Source: Glebionis coronaria (taxonomy: Eukaryota; Streptophyta; Magnoliopsida; Asterales; Asteraceae). Taken from it: DNA of 64,000 nucleotides. The DNA lies in assembly GCA_025667525.1 (NCBI GenBank), contig CM046875.1:290327147-290391146 (forward strand). The letters run 5' to 3'. Positions 30,125 to 42,015 of this stretch are shown piece by piece. The position numbers were made by a program, and so were the translations under genes. The first letter of the stretch is position 1, and every line of letters begins with the position of its first letter. A model generated the notes under the pieces. It saw only the letters and a program-made list of their open reading frames with translations. It was not told where the DNA came from and did no database searches.

Positions 30125-31983
30125 TCAAAGATAGCACCTTTTGAGATTGGAGATGTTCCATGTGCGCTCTAGGTCGCAGCCATCCATGTCACGTAACTTG
30201 TACGCGCCTCGTCCCAAGGCTTTAGTGACTTCATACGGTCCTTCCCACTTAGGGCCCAGCTTTCTTGTATTCTCCGCTCGACTTGCTTCGTTAGCACGAT
30301 AGACGTAGTCTCCCGGTCGAAAATAAACACCCTTGATCTTGGCGTCATAATAAGCCTTCATCTTAGCCTTGGACTTAGCCTCATTGATGGCTGCTATTTC
30401 CCTTTTTTCTTCCAACAGATCCAGGTTGATTCGCAGATGTTCATCGTTCGTGACGACATTAACCTACGCCGTGCGGATGGTAGGCATTCCTATTTCTGCT
30501 GGTATAACAGCTTCAGTGCCGTAAGCCAATGCAAATGGAGTATCTCCGTTGGCTGTTTTGATCATAGTTCTATGCGCCCATAGCACATGTGATAACTCAT
30601 CGATCCATTTGCCACTTCGTTCATCTAGACGCGCCTTGATGCCATTTCCCAAGCTTCTATTAGCCCGTTCGACGAGGCCATTTGTCTGTAGATGCTTAAC
30701 AGATGCGAAGCGCCGCTTGATGTTCAATGATGCACACCAGTCTTTGAATGGATTGTCCGTGAACTGTTTACCATTGTCCGAGATGATTTGTCCTGGTAGG
30801 CAAAAACGGCGCACAATATGTTCCCAAACAAACTTTTTAACTTGTTTTCCTGTGATAGACTTGACTGCCTTGGCCTCTATCCATCGTGTGAAGTAGTCCA
30901 TCGCGACAATCAAGAATTTAACTCCCCCCGCAGCTACAGGAAATGTTCCTGCAATGGCGATTCCCCACTTATAGAATGGCCATGGGGACGTGATAGGTGT
31001 AAGCTCCTGCTGCGGGTGCTGCGGCACTGGCCTATGCACTTGGCAATTACTACACTTGCGAATCATGTCGCGCGCGTCTCTGTGCATGGTAGGCCAATAA
31101 TATCCTGTCCGTAAGGCTCGAGCTACCACGGATCATGGGCCTGCATGCATGTCGCACAACCCTTCATGTATGTCACTGATTACGTATGCAGCCTGACGTG
31201 GTCCGACACATTGCAGCCATGGCTGCAAGAAAGAGCTCTTGTAAAGGATGCCTTCTCGAAGTTCAAAATGCTGCGACTTCCTCCTGATGCACCGTGCTGC
31301 TTTTTCCTCGTCTGGAAGGGTCTCGTTAGTCAAATAGTTGATAATCGGGGTCATCCATGTAGGTCCATCCTCCTCAACTACAGTAGCGACCTCCCCTTCC
31401 GTTATAGATTTCTCCTTGAGTATTTCCACCAAGACTTGTTTAGACAAGTGAGCGAAGCTTGTGGATGCGATCTTACTAAGAGCGTCTGCCTTCTTGTTCT
31501 CGCCCCTTGGCACCTGCTTGATGGAAAAGTTACTGAAAACCGCGATTAGCGACTTGACTTTTTCCAAGTACCTGACCATGTTGTCCTCCTTAGCCACATA
31601 TCCACCTAAAATATGGTTCGCGACAAGCCGTGAGTCCACGTAGGCCTCAAGGTTGCGGACTCCCATTCTAGCGGCGATTTTCAAACCCGCAATTAATGCT
31701 TCATATTCCGCTTCGTTGTTGGTGGTCGTGAACTCAAAACAGAGGGCATACGTGAATTCCATTCCTTCTGGATTTGTGAGAATGAGACCAGCTCCGGACC
31801 CGTCCGTACACGAAGATACGTCCGTGAACAACACCCATGGTTCTGTTGGAGTCTCGTCTTGCTTAACGATTGGCCCTTCCTCGTCCGGCTTCTCTATTAG
31901 GAAATCTGCCAAGATCTGGCCTTTCACGGCCGTCCTTGGCCTATAAGATATATTGTGCTCCCCCAATAAGATGCTCCATTTCT
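30125..31983 (-). pseudogene. pol: RNase H-integrase region of element A pol, broken
   Basis: Same domain order as in B: second RNase H (WVLFTDVSSCTDGSGAGLIL, with V where B has the G after the catalytic D), linker, zinc region (CSNCQVHRP), and integrase with GIAIAGTFPVA, IISDNGKQFTD and NGLVERANRSLGNGI. The first catalytic D of B (GIDIAG) is A here. A TGA near 31131 (CGA in B) and a TAG near 30464 (GAG in B) interrupt it. Unlike B, A keeps RNase H and integrase in one frame (KEKSITEGEVAT), which shows where B lost its base. At 31983 the sequence jumps over most of RT. Confidence 0.88.
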
Positions 31984-33525
31984 GGAACGCCGTTTTTCTG
32001 CATCCTCGTCCGCCATCTGGATCTGGTGATACCCTTTATATGCGTCCAAGAGGCATTTAAAAGGATACCCACATAGGGATTCCACCTTCCAGTCGATTTC
32101 CGGTAACGGGTAAAACTCCTATGGGCAGGCCTTGTTTAGATCCGTAAAATCCACACACATGCGCCAACTTCCGTCATGTTTCTTGACCATGACCGGATTG
32201 GATAACCACTCGTGGTAGTATACCTCGCGCATGATGCCTGCGTCCACTAGTTTTCGTACTTCCTCCAATATCACTTGGCTGCGCTCAGGCGCCTGGCCAC
32301 GCTTCTTTTGCTTGACGGGTTGGTACCCTTGGCGGATCTGGAGCTTATGCTCTGCTATCGCACGTGGCACGCCTGTCATATGCTTTGGCTCCCATGTGAA
32401 TATATCTAAGTTTACACTTAAAAGAGAGAACATGGCCCTTTTTCCGCTATCCGAGAGCGCCCCTCCTATGGATACCTCCTGTTCTGGATAGTCAGGGTGA
32501 ATGGCTACCTTCCAATTGGGAGGTGGTGATCCATCCTTAGGTGGAACAGGTGGAGTCGGTGTTGTCACGGTGTGACACTCGGATGCCGGTACGATTGTGT
32601 TGTAAATGGTAACAATTCCCCCCTCAACGGGGAATTTGATCATTCCGTGTGCCGTGGAGGGTACCGCCCGTATAGCCAAAATACCTGGTCTGTCTATGAT
32701 CCCATTGTATGGAGAATGTGAGCGTATCACCATGAAGTTCATCCACGCCGTAGTGGAGTGTTCCTCATTCCCAATGGTTACAAGCAGCCGTAGTTGCCCT
32801 ATTGGCCAGATAGTGTCTCCACTAAAGCCGGTGAGCGGCGCCGTGGCCGGTACTAATTGGCTTACTATTTCTGGGCATAACTGCATAAAACAATGTTCAT
32901 ACAGTACCTCTGCTGACGACTCTCCATCCACATACATGCGACGAACATTGTGTGTTCCAATGCTTATCTCAATAGTTAGAGGCGCATCGGTCACATCGCT
33001 CGCTATGATGGGAGGGAACGAGATTTCCCTGCCGCGTGAAAACGTTTGGCCAACTTTCTGCCTCGTGCGGCGTTGTCTGGATTGGATCATGTATATAGTC
33101 GAAGGTTTGTCCTTTTGGGGATCCTTCTTATCGTACTTCTTGTTGTTGTCTTTTCCATCCTTCCAATCCTTAACTAGGTGCTTGAGTTTACCTGATTTGA
33201 TCAGCGACTCAATATGCTTCTTGAGCTGGATACACTCCTTTGTACCGTGGCCTTTGTCATTATGGAACTCGCAGAAGCGATTTCCTTGCCGACGTTCCGC
33301 GGAGTGGTCATTGGGGGAGGCCTTGGAAAGTTTGCCCCTTCCGTCAGCAAGATCTCCCGGTAGGACATCTTTAGGGGGTGAACTTATCGTCCGACCGTCC
33401 TCCTTTGCCCTGGCTCTTATAGTCTGAGCCCTTGCTATTGTTCTTATTTCCTTGACCGCCTGACTGTCTCCGAGACTAGTCATTTGACCGGTACCCATTT
33501 CCTCTGGATGGGTAGGCCGCGGCAA
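31984..33525 (-). pseudogene. pol: Protease and N-terminal RT of element A, with large RT deletion
   Basis: Zinc-knuckle-like CEFHNDKGHGTKEC, protease (MYVDGESSAEVLY, with E where B has the second G of DGG) and RT up to DFTDLNKACP, then a stop at about 32119. At about 31983 the next 0.8 kb of RT, including the YVDD motif and the first RNase H, is missing compared with B (about 25392-26222). The start of the frame near 33525 is shifted relative to gag. Confidence 0.85.
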
Positions 33526-34961
33526 CAGCTGTTTCTCCTTCTATGAAATTTCTGACCCTTTCCATGAGGTCATCATATCTCTCTGGACGCTTGTCATTGA
33601 GGCGCCTGATACTCCCTGTCTGTTATGGCGTGCATGAAATCAGAGATTTTCAGGAGCTCCGGCATTGTTTTTGTGCGCGTACACTCATCATTGAAGCATT
33701 CAGTGAAGGCTTCCGTGGACTCCCCCGGCCGTTGTTTGACAGTTGCCAATGAGACCGGATCCCTATTATACTTCTTCCTCTGAGTATAATTGTTCTCGAA
33801 CGCAGTGCGTAGTTCCGTGAAACTATCAATGCTACGTGGAGGGAGTGCCTCGAACCAGTCACGGGCATTTCCGATCAAGGTTGAATTGAACATTTGGCAC
33901 CATATAGGCACGGGCCATCGCTCAATTTTAGCCTGCGTATCAAATATTTTAAGGTGATCAACCAGATCACCAGTCCCATCATAGGTCTTGACACACGCCG
34001 GCATGCGACGTTTGGTGTCCTCAGAATAGTTCCGTATGTGGAGGGTGAACGGGTCTTCCCTGGGATCCGCCCATGGCCGGGTGAGCCTAGTGTCATCCCA
34101 TGGTTCACACCATGGACGCGAAAGATCCTCCGCTTCCGCATCTCGATAGTAAGGGCCACCATAATACTTATCATTGTTTGGTGGTGGTGGAGGGGTGCGC
34201 CTAGGTCGGCGACGCTTAGGCGAATAGTCATCTGAGTCCTCTCCTGACGGGTCTGGGGACGGCGGGGGTGCCCCATCCTTTGGGTAGGGACCACTTTTTT
34301 GGGATGAACCGGAAGCCTTCTTCCTAGTGTTCATCCTGTCCCACACGCTCGTGCGACGAGCGGTTCTGGCCAACTCTCGATCTGGCCGCTCGGGTGAACC
34401 ATCAGACTTATCTCCTCCTTCTCGAGACTGCATTAGTTCCTGTATGAGGCGATCTCCTATGCGCTCAAACACATTCCTGGGTTGAGGGGTTTCCTCAAAG
34501 ATGCTCTGCTCCTGAGGCCGAGCTCTCCTTTTCCTCTGATTTTGGGAAGAGGTGATTGGTCCGGTGTCACCAAAGTTGAGTCTGGATTGGAGGTTCCTCC
34601 CCAGATTCAACCTTGACGCGATCCCCGGGACGATCCTATCGAAGTTCTGTGTGAGAACTCGAGTAAGATCCTCCTCGCTGAGTGGTAGGACTTCTACCTC
34701 TTCCTCTACCGATGGTCTGCGCGGCTCCTTGTTAGGAGGGTTGGGCGCACTCCCTGGGTCCGGATTGTCCAATGTTGAAGTAGGTGGGGGTGTCATAGAG
34801 ATCGTGCTCGTCACCCCCAAGGGCTGGAAACCGCCACGGTTACCAGGTCCGCCTGCAAGGCGGCTAGGTGATTGATTGGGGATGAGTATCCCTTCCCCTT
34901 AGGACTTTCGATTTCCAGGATTCGTATTCCTGGGATTGGCTTGCTGATGCCCTTTCGTCAT
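33526..34961 (-). pseudogene. gag: Gag of element A, broken
   Basis: The same ATG context as B is found at 34961 (MTKGH), but a TAA about 20 codons in (near 34900, TCA in B) stops it. The rest is open from about 34820 to 33594 and carries the gag core (VKTYDGTGDLVDHLKIFDTQ, NARDWFEALPPRSIDSF). A short deletion near 33609 shifts the frame after AITDRE. Non-functional. Confidence 0.85.
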
Positions 34962-35003
34962 TAGAATTTAGAATGAGGTTTTGTCCTAGCTTAGTGTAAT
35001 GGG

Positions 35004-35020
35004 TCCCACGGATGGCGCCA
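35004..35020 (-). other. Primer-binding site of element A
   Basis: The minus strand reads TGGCGCCATCCGTGGGA, three bases inside the right LTR. This confirms that the right LTR is the 5' LTR and the element reads leftward. Confidence 0.8.
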
Positions 35021-35023
35021 ACT

Positions 35024-35595
35024 TGTTGATGCAAAAGTTGGGTGATCCTTGCTAAACCCGAATTAGGCTTAATTCGGGTTAGCTGGGCTCCGACTCCTGC
35101 ACCAAGTGAATCGTTTGGTTGGGATCCTGCACACTAAACAGCACGCGTTAGGCTTATCGTGGGAATGTTTCCCACGATTAGACTCCGGCGTGAGAGTAAG
35201 TAATCGGTTAGGGTTTATGTGAGTTGAGAATATAGAACGTAATACCTTTGTGGAACCCTTGGGGGTTCCTTTTATAGGCAGTGGAACCCTAGTGGGCTGC
35301 CACTGATACTTCGGCCCCAAGGAAAGGATAACTATCAGAATTAGAATGATTGTTATCTTCTAATTATAGTAGTGAATATCCTTCCCTTTTGGGGTAAACC
35401 TATTCCTAGACAGAATATGATTCTGTCTAACCCTATGTCGGCCGCACCGGGCCATAGGTCGCACACATGTGTGCGGTCACTGTTCATCCAAGCCCATAAG
35501 CCTGAATGACATTATCCCACCCATCTGTGATGGGTCGGAGACGGGTAGTACCCGTGGGCCGGGTTCTTGACCCGGCTGGGGACTATACGTCATCA
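35024..35595 (-). repeat. Right (5') LTR of element A
   Basis: 572 bases, TGTTGATGC...GTCATCA, followed by the TSD GTCGT (35596-35600). It carries the TATA complement CCTTTTATAG (35269-35278) next to the inverted repeat GGAACCC-CCAA-GGGTTCC. It differs from 14601-15172 at about 20 positions by eye. Confidence 0.93.
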
Positions 35596-36261
35596 GTCGT
35601 GGTCCAAGTAAGAAGAATCTCTCAAAAAGTTCAAGTGAAGAAATTCCTATTATGAAGAGAAGACCATTATTTCATGAACGTCTCTCAAGATTTGAAGTAT
35701 GAAGTCGCTGCCAAATATCGGTCCGAGAAAGGTCTCAAATCGTGAAGCGAGTTATGCCAAGATATGAACTTTATGTGGTCCCGAGAAGAAGTTTTAAAAT
35801 ATTTTATTCTTTAGCTAACTATTGATTAAATCGTCCTACTTTATTTTCAGCCTAAATAATTATCGAAATAACTCAACAATGCATCCTCGTGATCGTTCAA
35901 GACAACAATAAAATATAAGAGATACACCTAGGAATAAGGGTGTCTAAGTAAATAAATCGCCCACATGAGTTTGTGATAGTTTACTAACTTATAATAACAA
36001 TGATCTCGTTTTTAAGCATGGTATGAGGAACGTGAAACTTGAGGGTGATAATCATTCATGACATTCCAAAACCCTAAGGTAAGTTTTTGATTTTTTTTAC
36101 TTGTTTTAATTCCTTTGAATATTTTATAATTTTCTATCTTAATGTCTTATGTTTAATAAAGGCCAAGGTGGATTGATTATGTTGAAAAATGTAAACCTTG
36201 CTTTGTAATTAATGCATTGCATGAGGATATTGCAATGGTCAAGTGTAGGGGATTTAATAAG
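35596..36261 (+). other. 3' untranslated region of element G, last part, with PPT
   Basis: Resumes G after element A. Non-coding. It ends in AAGTGTAGGGGATTTAATAAG directly before the right 1.7-kb repeat, with AGGGGA as the likely polypurine tract. Confidence 0.65.
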
Positions 36262-37929
36262 TGTGAAAACACTTATCCTTTCTCCACTTAATTATAATAA
36301 TAACCAAGCCAAAACGTGTATTTTATATCGTAAATGTCGGAATTATGCGTGGTTTGTGTTTTTGTCGTGATTTAGGATCAAAATGTGAAAAGGGAAGAAA
36401 ACATGGGCTTTCACGGGCTTTTATCGAAGAAAAAGACAAAAGACAAAGTCAAAAGATCAAGAGTGTAGAAAGAACGGAAGTCTAAGGCCGATTCTGAAGA
36501 TTTATCGAAGAAAAAGTATAAATACGGAAGTTTAACAAAGCCGAAGAACTCAAGTCTAAATTATGAAGAAATTACAAGACGAGTTTAATTAATCCCGACA
36601 TAAATTCGATAAAGTCGAAGAATTTAGAAGACGAAAAGACGAGAAAGAAAGAAAGAAGGAAGCTTCCAACACATGCTTACCTCCCTAATCACTATAATTA
36701 CCCTCCTAATGACACATTAGGAGGTGTTGGCTAACTTGACAAACTAGTCTTCCACCTTTAATTACTTGCACTTTCTTATTGTCATTTACTTAATTGCACC
36801 TTTAATTTCATGCCTTTAATTTCAAGTAAGTCTTTTAGTTTTTGTTATTGAATCTTTACTTTTAATCAAGTTCTTATTTTTAATCTCTCATTCTACCTTT
36901 CTTGTTTTGCTTAATCTATATGTTTATGTGCTTATTGTTATGCTTATTTGATTAAGTGTTATGTTTTTATGCTTTTGATTGTTTTAGATTATTGATTTTA
37001 TAACTTATTGTGTATTTCTTTAATTTACTTAAGTGTTTATAAAAGTAATTTTTATAAAAAAAGTCGTTTTTAAATATTTTATTATTTAGTGTTTTTAAAA
37101 GTCTTTAAATTTTAGCTTATTAGCTTTTTCTTATACGTGTTTTGACTAAGTTTTTAGTAGAGTGCTTATTGGTTAATAGCTTATTTAGTTTTGCTTATTT
37201 GTGTTTTCATACTGTTATTACGATCAACCATCGGAAAGGGGTTTTACTTTCCGACATTCCTTTTGGATACCGATTTGACATTCCGACCAGGGGTGTTTGT
37301 TTGGTATTCCGACAGGAGGTGTTTTTTGGATATTCCGATAGGTTTGATCTGAATACATTCCGATAAGGGATTCCAACGACATTCCGACAGGGGAACTCTG
37401 TGTTGCATTCCGATAGCTTTCCGACGAAGGTATTTCGATAAGGGAGGTTCTGAACTTATTCCGATAGGGGAGGTAAGTGACTATTCCGATCGGATTCCGA
37501 CAAGGATTCCGATTGGAGTGTATTCCGACGGTAGTTTTGTTTTTTTTAATATTTTGTCTTAGTTAATGTTTTAAGTTTGCAAAGTTTTAAGTTTTAAATC
37601 CAGCACGTTTTCTAATTTTAGAGAAAAAGTGACAGTTTTTCAACATTTGCTTTTAGCCTATTTTAATTACGTTTTGCATTTTTATTTAATTGTCAAATTT
37701 ATTTTTCGTCAAGTTTTAATTTCTCGTCATTTACTTTTAAAAGTTTTAATATTGCACCATTTAAATTTTAATTAGTGTTAGTTTTAATTAACGTCATTTA
37801 CTTTAACACTTCGCACATTTACTTTTAAACAACGACCAAACATATTCTTTTCCACTAAAAGACGACTGAGTCGCACTTAAACCCTTTTTCAATTCGAAAA
37901 GATCGGACGATAAAATTTTATACTTGGCA
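36262..37929 (+). repeat. Right 1.7-kb terminal-type direct repeat of element G
   Basis: Full-length relative of 2864-4570, starting TGTGAAAACACTTATCC and ending ACTTGGCA. Its ATTCCGA minisatellite (37212-37535) is shorter than in the left copy. It follows a PPT as a 3' LTR should. Confidence 0.72.
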
Positions 37930-38509
37930 AAATCCTTGTATTAGGAGGCGTGTTGTGTTTTGATTTGAACAATTATTGTTTTTATATTATCCATAAATAT
38001 AATTGTGTTAGTAGAACTCTACTAATACGTATTATCGGTTTTTCGTTTTTGTGTGAATATTATTACTATATTGTATACGTAAAACAATAAATTCACAAGT
38101 ACTCCAAAAGAGTGAAAACACAACCTTGATTCGGGATTTCATCACTCGATCATTGTATTCGAATCTCAAACAAAGAAAAAAGGCAAAATAGATAATTACT
38201 TTCGAGAAGCTTAATTTTGAAAAATACAAACTATAATGTGGGTATAAAGGCGGGTATTATAAAATATACCCTAAAGAAAAAGGCTCTTAAGTGCTTCGCG
38301 CCGCCTCATTTCTCCGCTTGGTTGTGCGTGTTTAGATAAAAAGGGCTAATCGATGGTTTGCCAACCGAAGTATTATCTACATATCATATATATTTTCTTG
38401 GTTTCAATTGATTAATCCCTCTTGAACGTTTTGGTGTTCCACCAACGTTCTAAAGTCATCAAAGAGATTTGATTTGAGGAGAGATTTGTAGATTTTTGTC
38501 TACGTAATA
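37930..38509. other. Unassigned sequence between element G and element E
   Basis: 580 AT-rich bases matching nothing else in the window. No open frame of note. It could be host DNA or a fragment of an older element. The last five bases (TAATA, 38505-38509) are the expected left TSD of element E. Confidence 0.5.
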
Positions 38510-39014
38510 TGTTGAAACAAAAGTTAGGTGATCCTTGCTAGACCCGAATTAGGCTTAGTTCGGGTTGGCCGGACTTCGACTCCAGCACCAAGTGAATTGT
38601 ATGGTTGGGATCCTGCACACTAAACAACACGCGTTAGGCTTACCGTGGGAATGTTTCCCACGATTAGACTCCGGCGTGAGACTAAGTAATCGGTTAGGGT
38701 TATAGGAATCGGATGAGAGTTTTAGAGTATAGAATGTAATACCTTTGTGGAAACCTTGGGGGTTCCTTATATAGGTAGTGAAACCCTAATGGGCTGTCAC
38801 TGATGCTTCGGCCCCAAGGCAAGGATAACCACCAGATATAGATTGATTGTTATCTTCTAATTATGTTGAGTGAATATCCTCTCCTTTGGGATAAATCCTA
38901 ATCATAGTAGGAGAATGATTCTGTCTAATCCTGCACCGGGCATGCTGGGCCGTGGGCCGCACACGTGTGCGCGGTTACTATTCATCCAAGCCCATAAGCT
39001 CAAATGACATTATT
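38510..39014 (-). repeat. Left LTR of element E, first piece
   Basis: Starts TGTTGAAAC and follows the A/B LTR to ATGACATTATT, where element C begins. It carries the CTATATAAGG TATA complement at about 38768-38777. The second piece is 49286-49365. Confidence 0.88.
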
Positions 39015-42000
39015 TGTAACACCCCATTTTGATAAATGGAATGTCACGCGTAATTATGGCGTGTCATCAAAGCATGCAAGGTAATATGTAGTAAAACATA
39101 CATGACCATAGGGAAAACCAGAATCAAACATCGGTTCCCAAACATAAGCCCAAAACATAACAAAGTAAATGAACTGAATGAAAGACTAATCAAGCATAAA
39201 TATATGAAGGAAACAGGAGAAGAAGTCTATGGCAGCTTCCATCCTATGCATGTCCTCCAAATGCTCGAGTCTTGGGTACCTGCCGTTTTGGGACATGGAA
39301 AGGAAAGTAACGGCTGAGCAAAACGCTCAGTGCACGGATATACAATATAGCATGAAATAGGATAAGCATGCAACATATAACAGCGGAAGACTAAGTTCTG
39401 AGTAAACTGGTTAAGTATTAAGAAAACTGGTTTTATAGTTCGAAAAGCCTTATGTTTATCTTATGAAAACTGTTTTAACATAAATATACCATAGCCCATA
39501 TAGGTCATGAAAAGGTCACGTGCATGAATACTTGGAGGGGTGACCTCATCATGCTGATTAGAGGGGATGCCTCTAATTAATATACTGGTTTGGGTAGGAG
39601 GGATCAACTCCTTGTGAAGGATGCAAGGCACACACCACATTCACCATGAAATACTGAATAAAACATGTAACTAGGATGCACCCATACGCCCCACATGATA
39701 TAATAATATGGCCAAAACTGAAAAGGGACGCCACGAGCAATCACTCCGCCGTGGGGAAGTCATAACATTGGTGCCTCCAATGTTATGGTTATGGTACCTC
39801 CATAACTAGGTGAAACTGGTCATGCTTGTATATGGCTATAGATTATGCTAATTTAAACATAAGCAGTTCAAAACAATAAAACAAATACTGGGGAAAACAG
39901 TTGGCTGCATACGAGGAAATCCTAAAAAGGAAAGAATGTCCATACTGAAAGGACGGGAATCCGTACCTCAAGTCCAGTGAATGAACGGAAGAAAGACTCC
40001 TACTTCTGGATCACTAACGCTACATGAATACACACGTGTATAAGTATCGATTTACTGATTACGTACTGGGTTTTATGTCTCATTTTAGCTGACTTGGTAT
40101 GTTTTAGGTCATGGTTCACTGTTTAAAGCCTTAAACTGTGTTCATCTAGTATTCTGATTAATCTGATTAAGTATTACTGGCGTTTCATGTATTATTATAC
40201 TTACTGTGTAATAATAAGTAACTTTCCAAAAATAGCAGGTTTCCAAAAATAGAAAGTTTCCAAAAATAGAAAGTTTCCAAAAATAGAAAGTTACCAAAAA
40301 TATAAAGTTTCCAAAAATAGAAAGTTTCCAAAAATAGAAAGTTTCCAAAAATAGAAAGTTTCCAAAATTATAAAGTTTCCTAAAATAGAATTTACTGCTT
40401 AAAATAGATTAGTTTCTAAAAATAGAAAGTTTCCAAAAATAGATCAGCTGCCTTAATTAAATAAGTTTCCATATATAGAAGGTTTCCATGATTAGATTAG
40501 CTGCCTGAAATAGATAGATTTCCATATATAGAAGGTTTCCATTAATAGATTAGTTGTCTTATTTAATTAAGTTTCTATAAATAGAAGTTTCCATATTTAG
40601 AATTAAGCTGGTTACGTAAGCTAACATATAAGTCTACGTGTTTATAAGCTGATTTCTTAAGTCATATGATATAGTATATAGTTTAATTATTATTTCATGT
40701 ATTTTAATTAAACTATAGGTTAAGCATTTTAATTAAAGTATAACATGTTTTAATTAAAATGAAATGAAAATACTTAGGTTAAAATGTGTATTATTATTAT
40801 TAATAATATAACCTAAGTCATGTCTAAATTAATTAATTATAGGCATGTTTTAAATAATTAATTAATTATAACTTATAACATAAAATACTTAGGTTAAATT
40901 AATATCATGCTAAATTAATAATTAGAATAACCTAAGTCATGATTTAATTAATATCTCATGTTATTAATTGATTTATATCCTAAGTTCATGATTCATAAAA
41001 ATTAACATGTAACATAGATCATGATTTAACCAACGAACCGTGAACCGGGCATGATATCGACACCGTACCCCGAACCAAATCGGGGTTCCCCTTGGTTCCT
41101 TGCTGCCGTGGGACCCACACCACCAAACCGGGACCATACGGTCTCGGTGGTGGTTTCTAGGCCAAGCCGTGACCCCCTTGGGGCACGGTCTAGGCGTCGG
41201 CTAAACCAAACACCCGTAAAACACCCTTTTGATTTTACTTCTTAACCAAATACATGTTTATTTTATGTTTTTAAAATAGGTTTTAAAAACATCATGTTCT
41301 TAATCAATTTTACCAAATCAAATCAAAAGAAGGAATTAAAAAGAAAGGTTAAAAAGATATATCGAATGTGTAGATGAATTAAGGATGAACAAACACTAAT
41401 ACTTGTACAATATCCAAGATCAAAATCAACAAGAACACCCCTCTTAGGTGTGTTATAGGTGGCGGCTACAAAAGGGAAAAGGAAGGAGAGGAGAAAACTT
41501 TTTAGGGTTTTATGTTTAATTTCTTGAAAAGTGAAAATGAATGCATTTTTCCCTTAACCACTTGTTTAGTAAAAATGATGGGCTAGGCCCATTTCTCCTC
41601 CTTAATTTCGTGGTTCATGGGGCCCACATGGGGTAACCCAAATGTTTTTCGTGTCTAAATAATAAGTGTGTTCTCGTGTTCGTTCGTGGTTAAACGTGTT
41701 CGTGTTTAAAGTGTTTCTGTTTATTCTATCGTGTCGTTTATCGTAAACTTAACGCTCGTAAATATATTATATGTATTTACGTAATTATTCTAGTTCGTAT
41801 TTTAAATGGTGATCATGATTTATTTATGTTCACGTGACATATTTATTAACTGTTTATCATGAGTTCGTACGTAATCGATACTTGTCATGTCATACACGTA
41901 TGCACTTACTTGATTAATAGCACATGAATGTGATCAATACTGAATAAGGTAAGTTTTAATCTAGGACGTACGATCTTAAGGGCACTATTCATGGTAAAAG

Positions 42001-42015
42001 CATGCGGGTTTTACA
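39015..42015 (-). repeat. Left (3') LTR of element C
   Basis: 3001 bases. It includes a 17-bp minisatellite (about 40213-40380) and a long AT-rich part. No gene. Confidence 0.93.
40213..40440. repeat. 17-bp minisatellite GTTTCCAAAAATAGAAA in left LTR of C
   Basis: About ten near-perfect tandem units, then degenerate ones. The same array is at 47488-47700 and, diverged, at 58399-58560. Open frames rich in repeated F, W and G here are artefacts of the repeat. Confidence 0.88.

Larger units (their letters stand above)
14601..35595 (-). mobile_element. Element A: Tat/Retand-like Ty3/gypsy element, split by element B
   Basis: Left LTR 14601-15172 and right LTR 35024-35595 are flanked by the 5-bp TSD GTCGT (14596-14600, duplicated at 9421-9425, and 35596-35600). 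Gag-pol reads on the minus strand and the extra gene on the plus strand. The element is continuous across 18929/29837 once B and its TSD copy are removed, giving about 10.1 kb. It lacks about 0.8 kb of RT and carries many stops, so it is dead. The left and right LTRs differ at roughly 20 positions by eye (3-4%). Confidence 0.9.
2864..37929 (+). mobile_element. Element G: Athila-like Ty3/gypsy element, non-autonomous, heavily nested
   Basis: Two direct repeats of about 1.7 kb (2864-4570 and 36262-37929), both starting TGTGAAAACAC and ending ACTTGGCA, bracket leader, gag, protease, an acidic frame and an Athila-type 3' region. The 3' region ends in a polypurine tract just before the right repeat. 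RT, RNase H and integrase are absent. The interior is interrupted by element A (TSD GTCGT) and by a 5.17-kb tandem duplication. I found no clean TSD around the outer repeats and no canonical PBS after the left one, so the outer boundary is less certain than the nested ones. Confidence 0.65.

Noticed and set aside
40142..40348. 68-codon minus-strand frame of repeated F/W/G units
   Set aside because: Pure translation of the 17-bp minisatellite; an identical frame exists at 47407-47613.
40213..40380. CRISPR-like array
   Set aside because: Units are contiguous 17-bp tandem repeats without unique spacers, inside a plant LTR.
41051..41245. 64-codon frame in the C LTR (also at 48316 and, diverged, 59017)
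   Set aside because: Preserved only because the LTRs are copies; D's version differs in length and end and no domain is visible.
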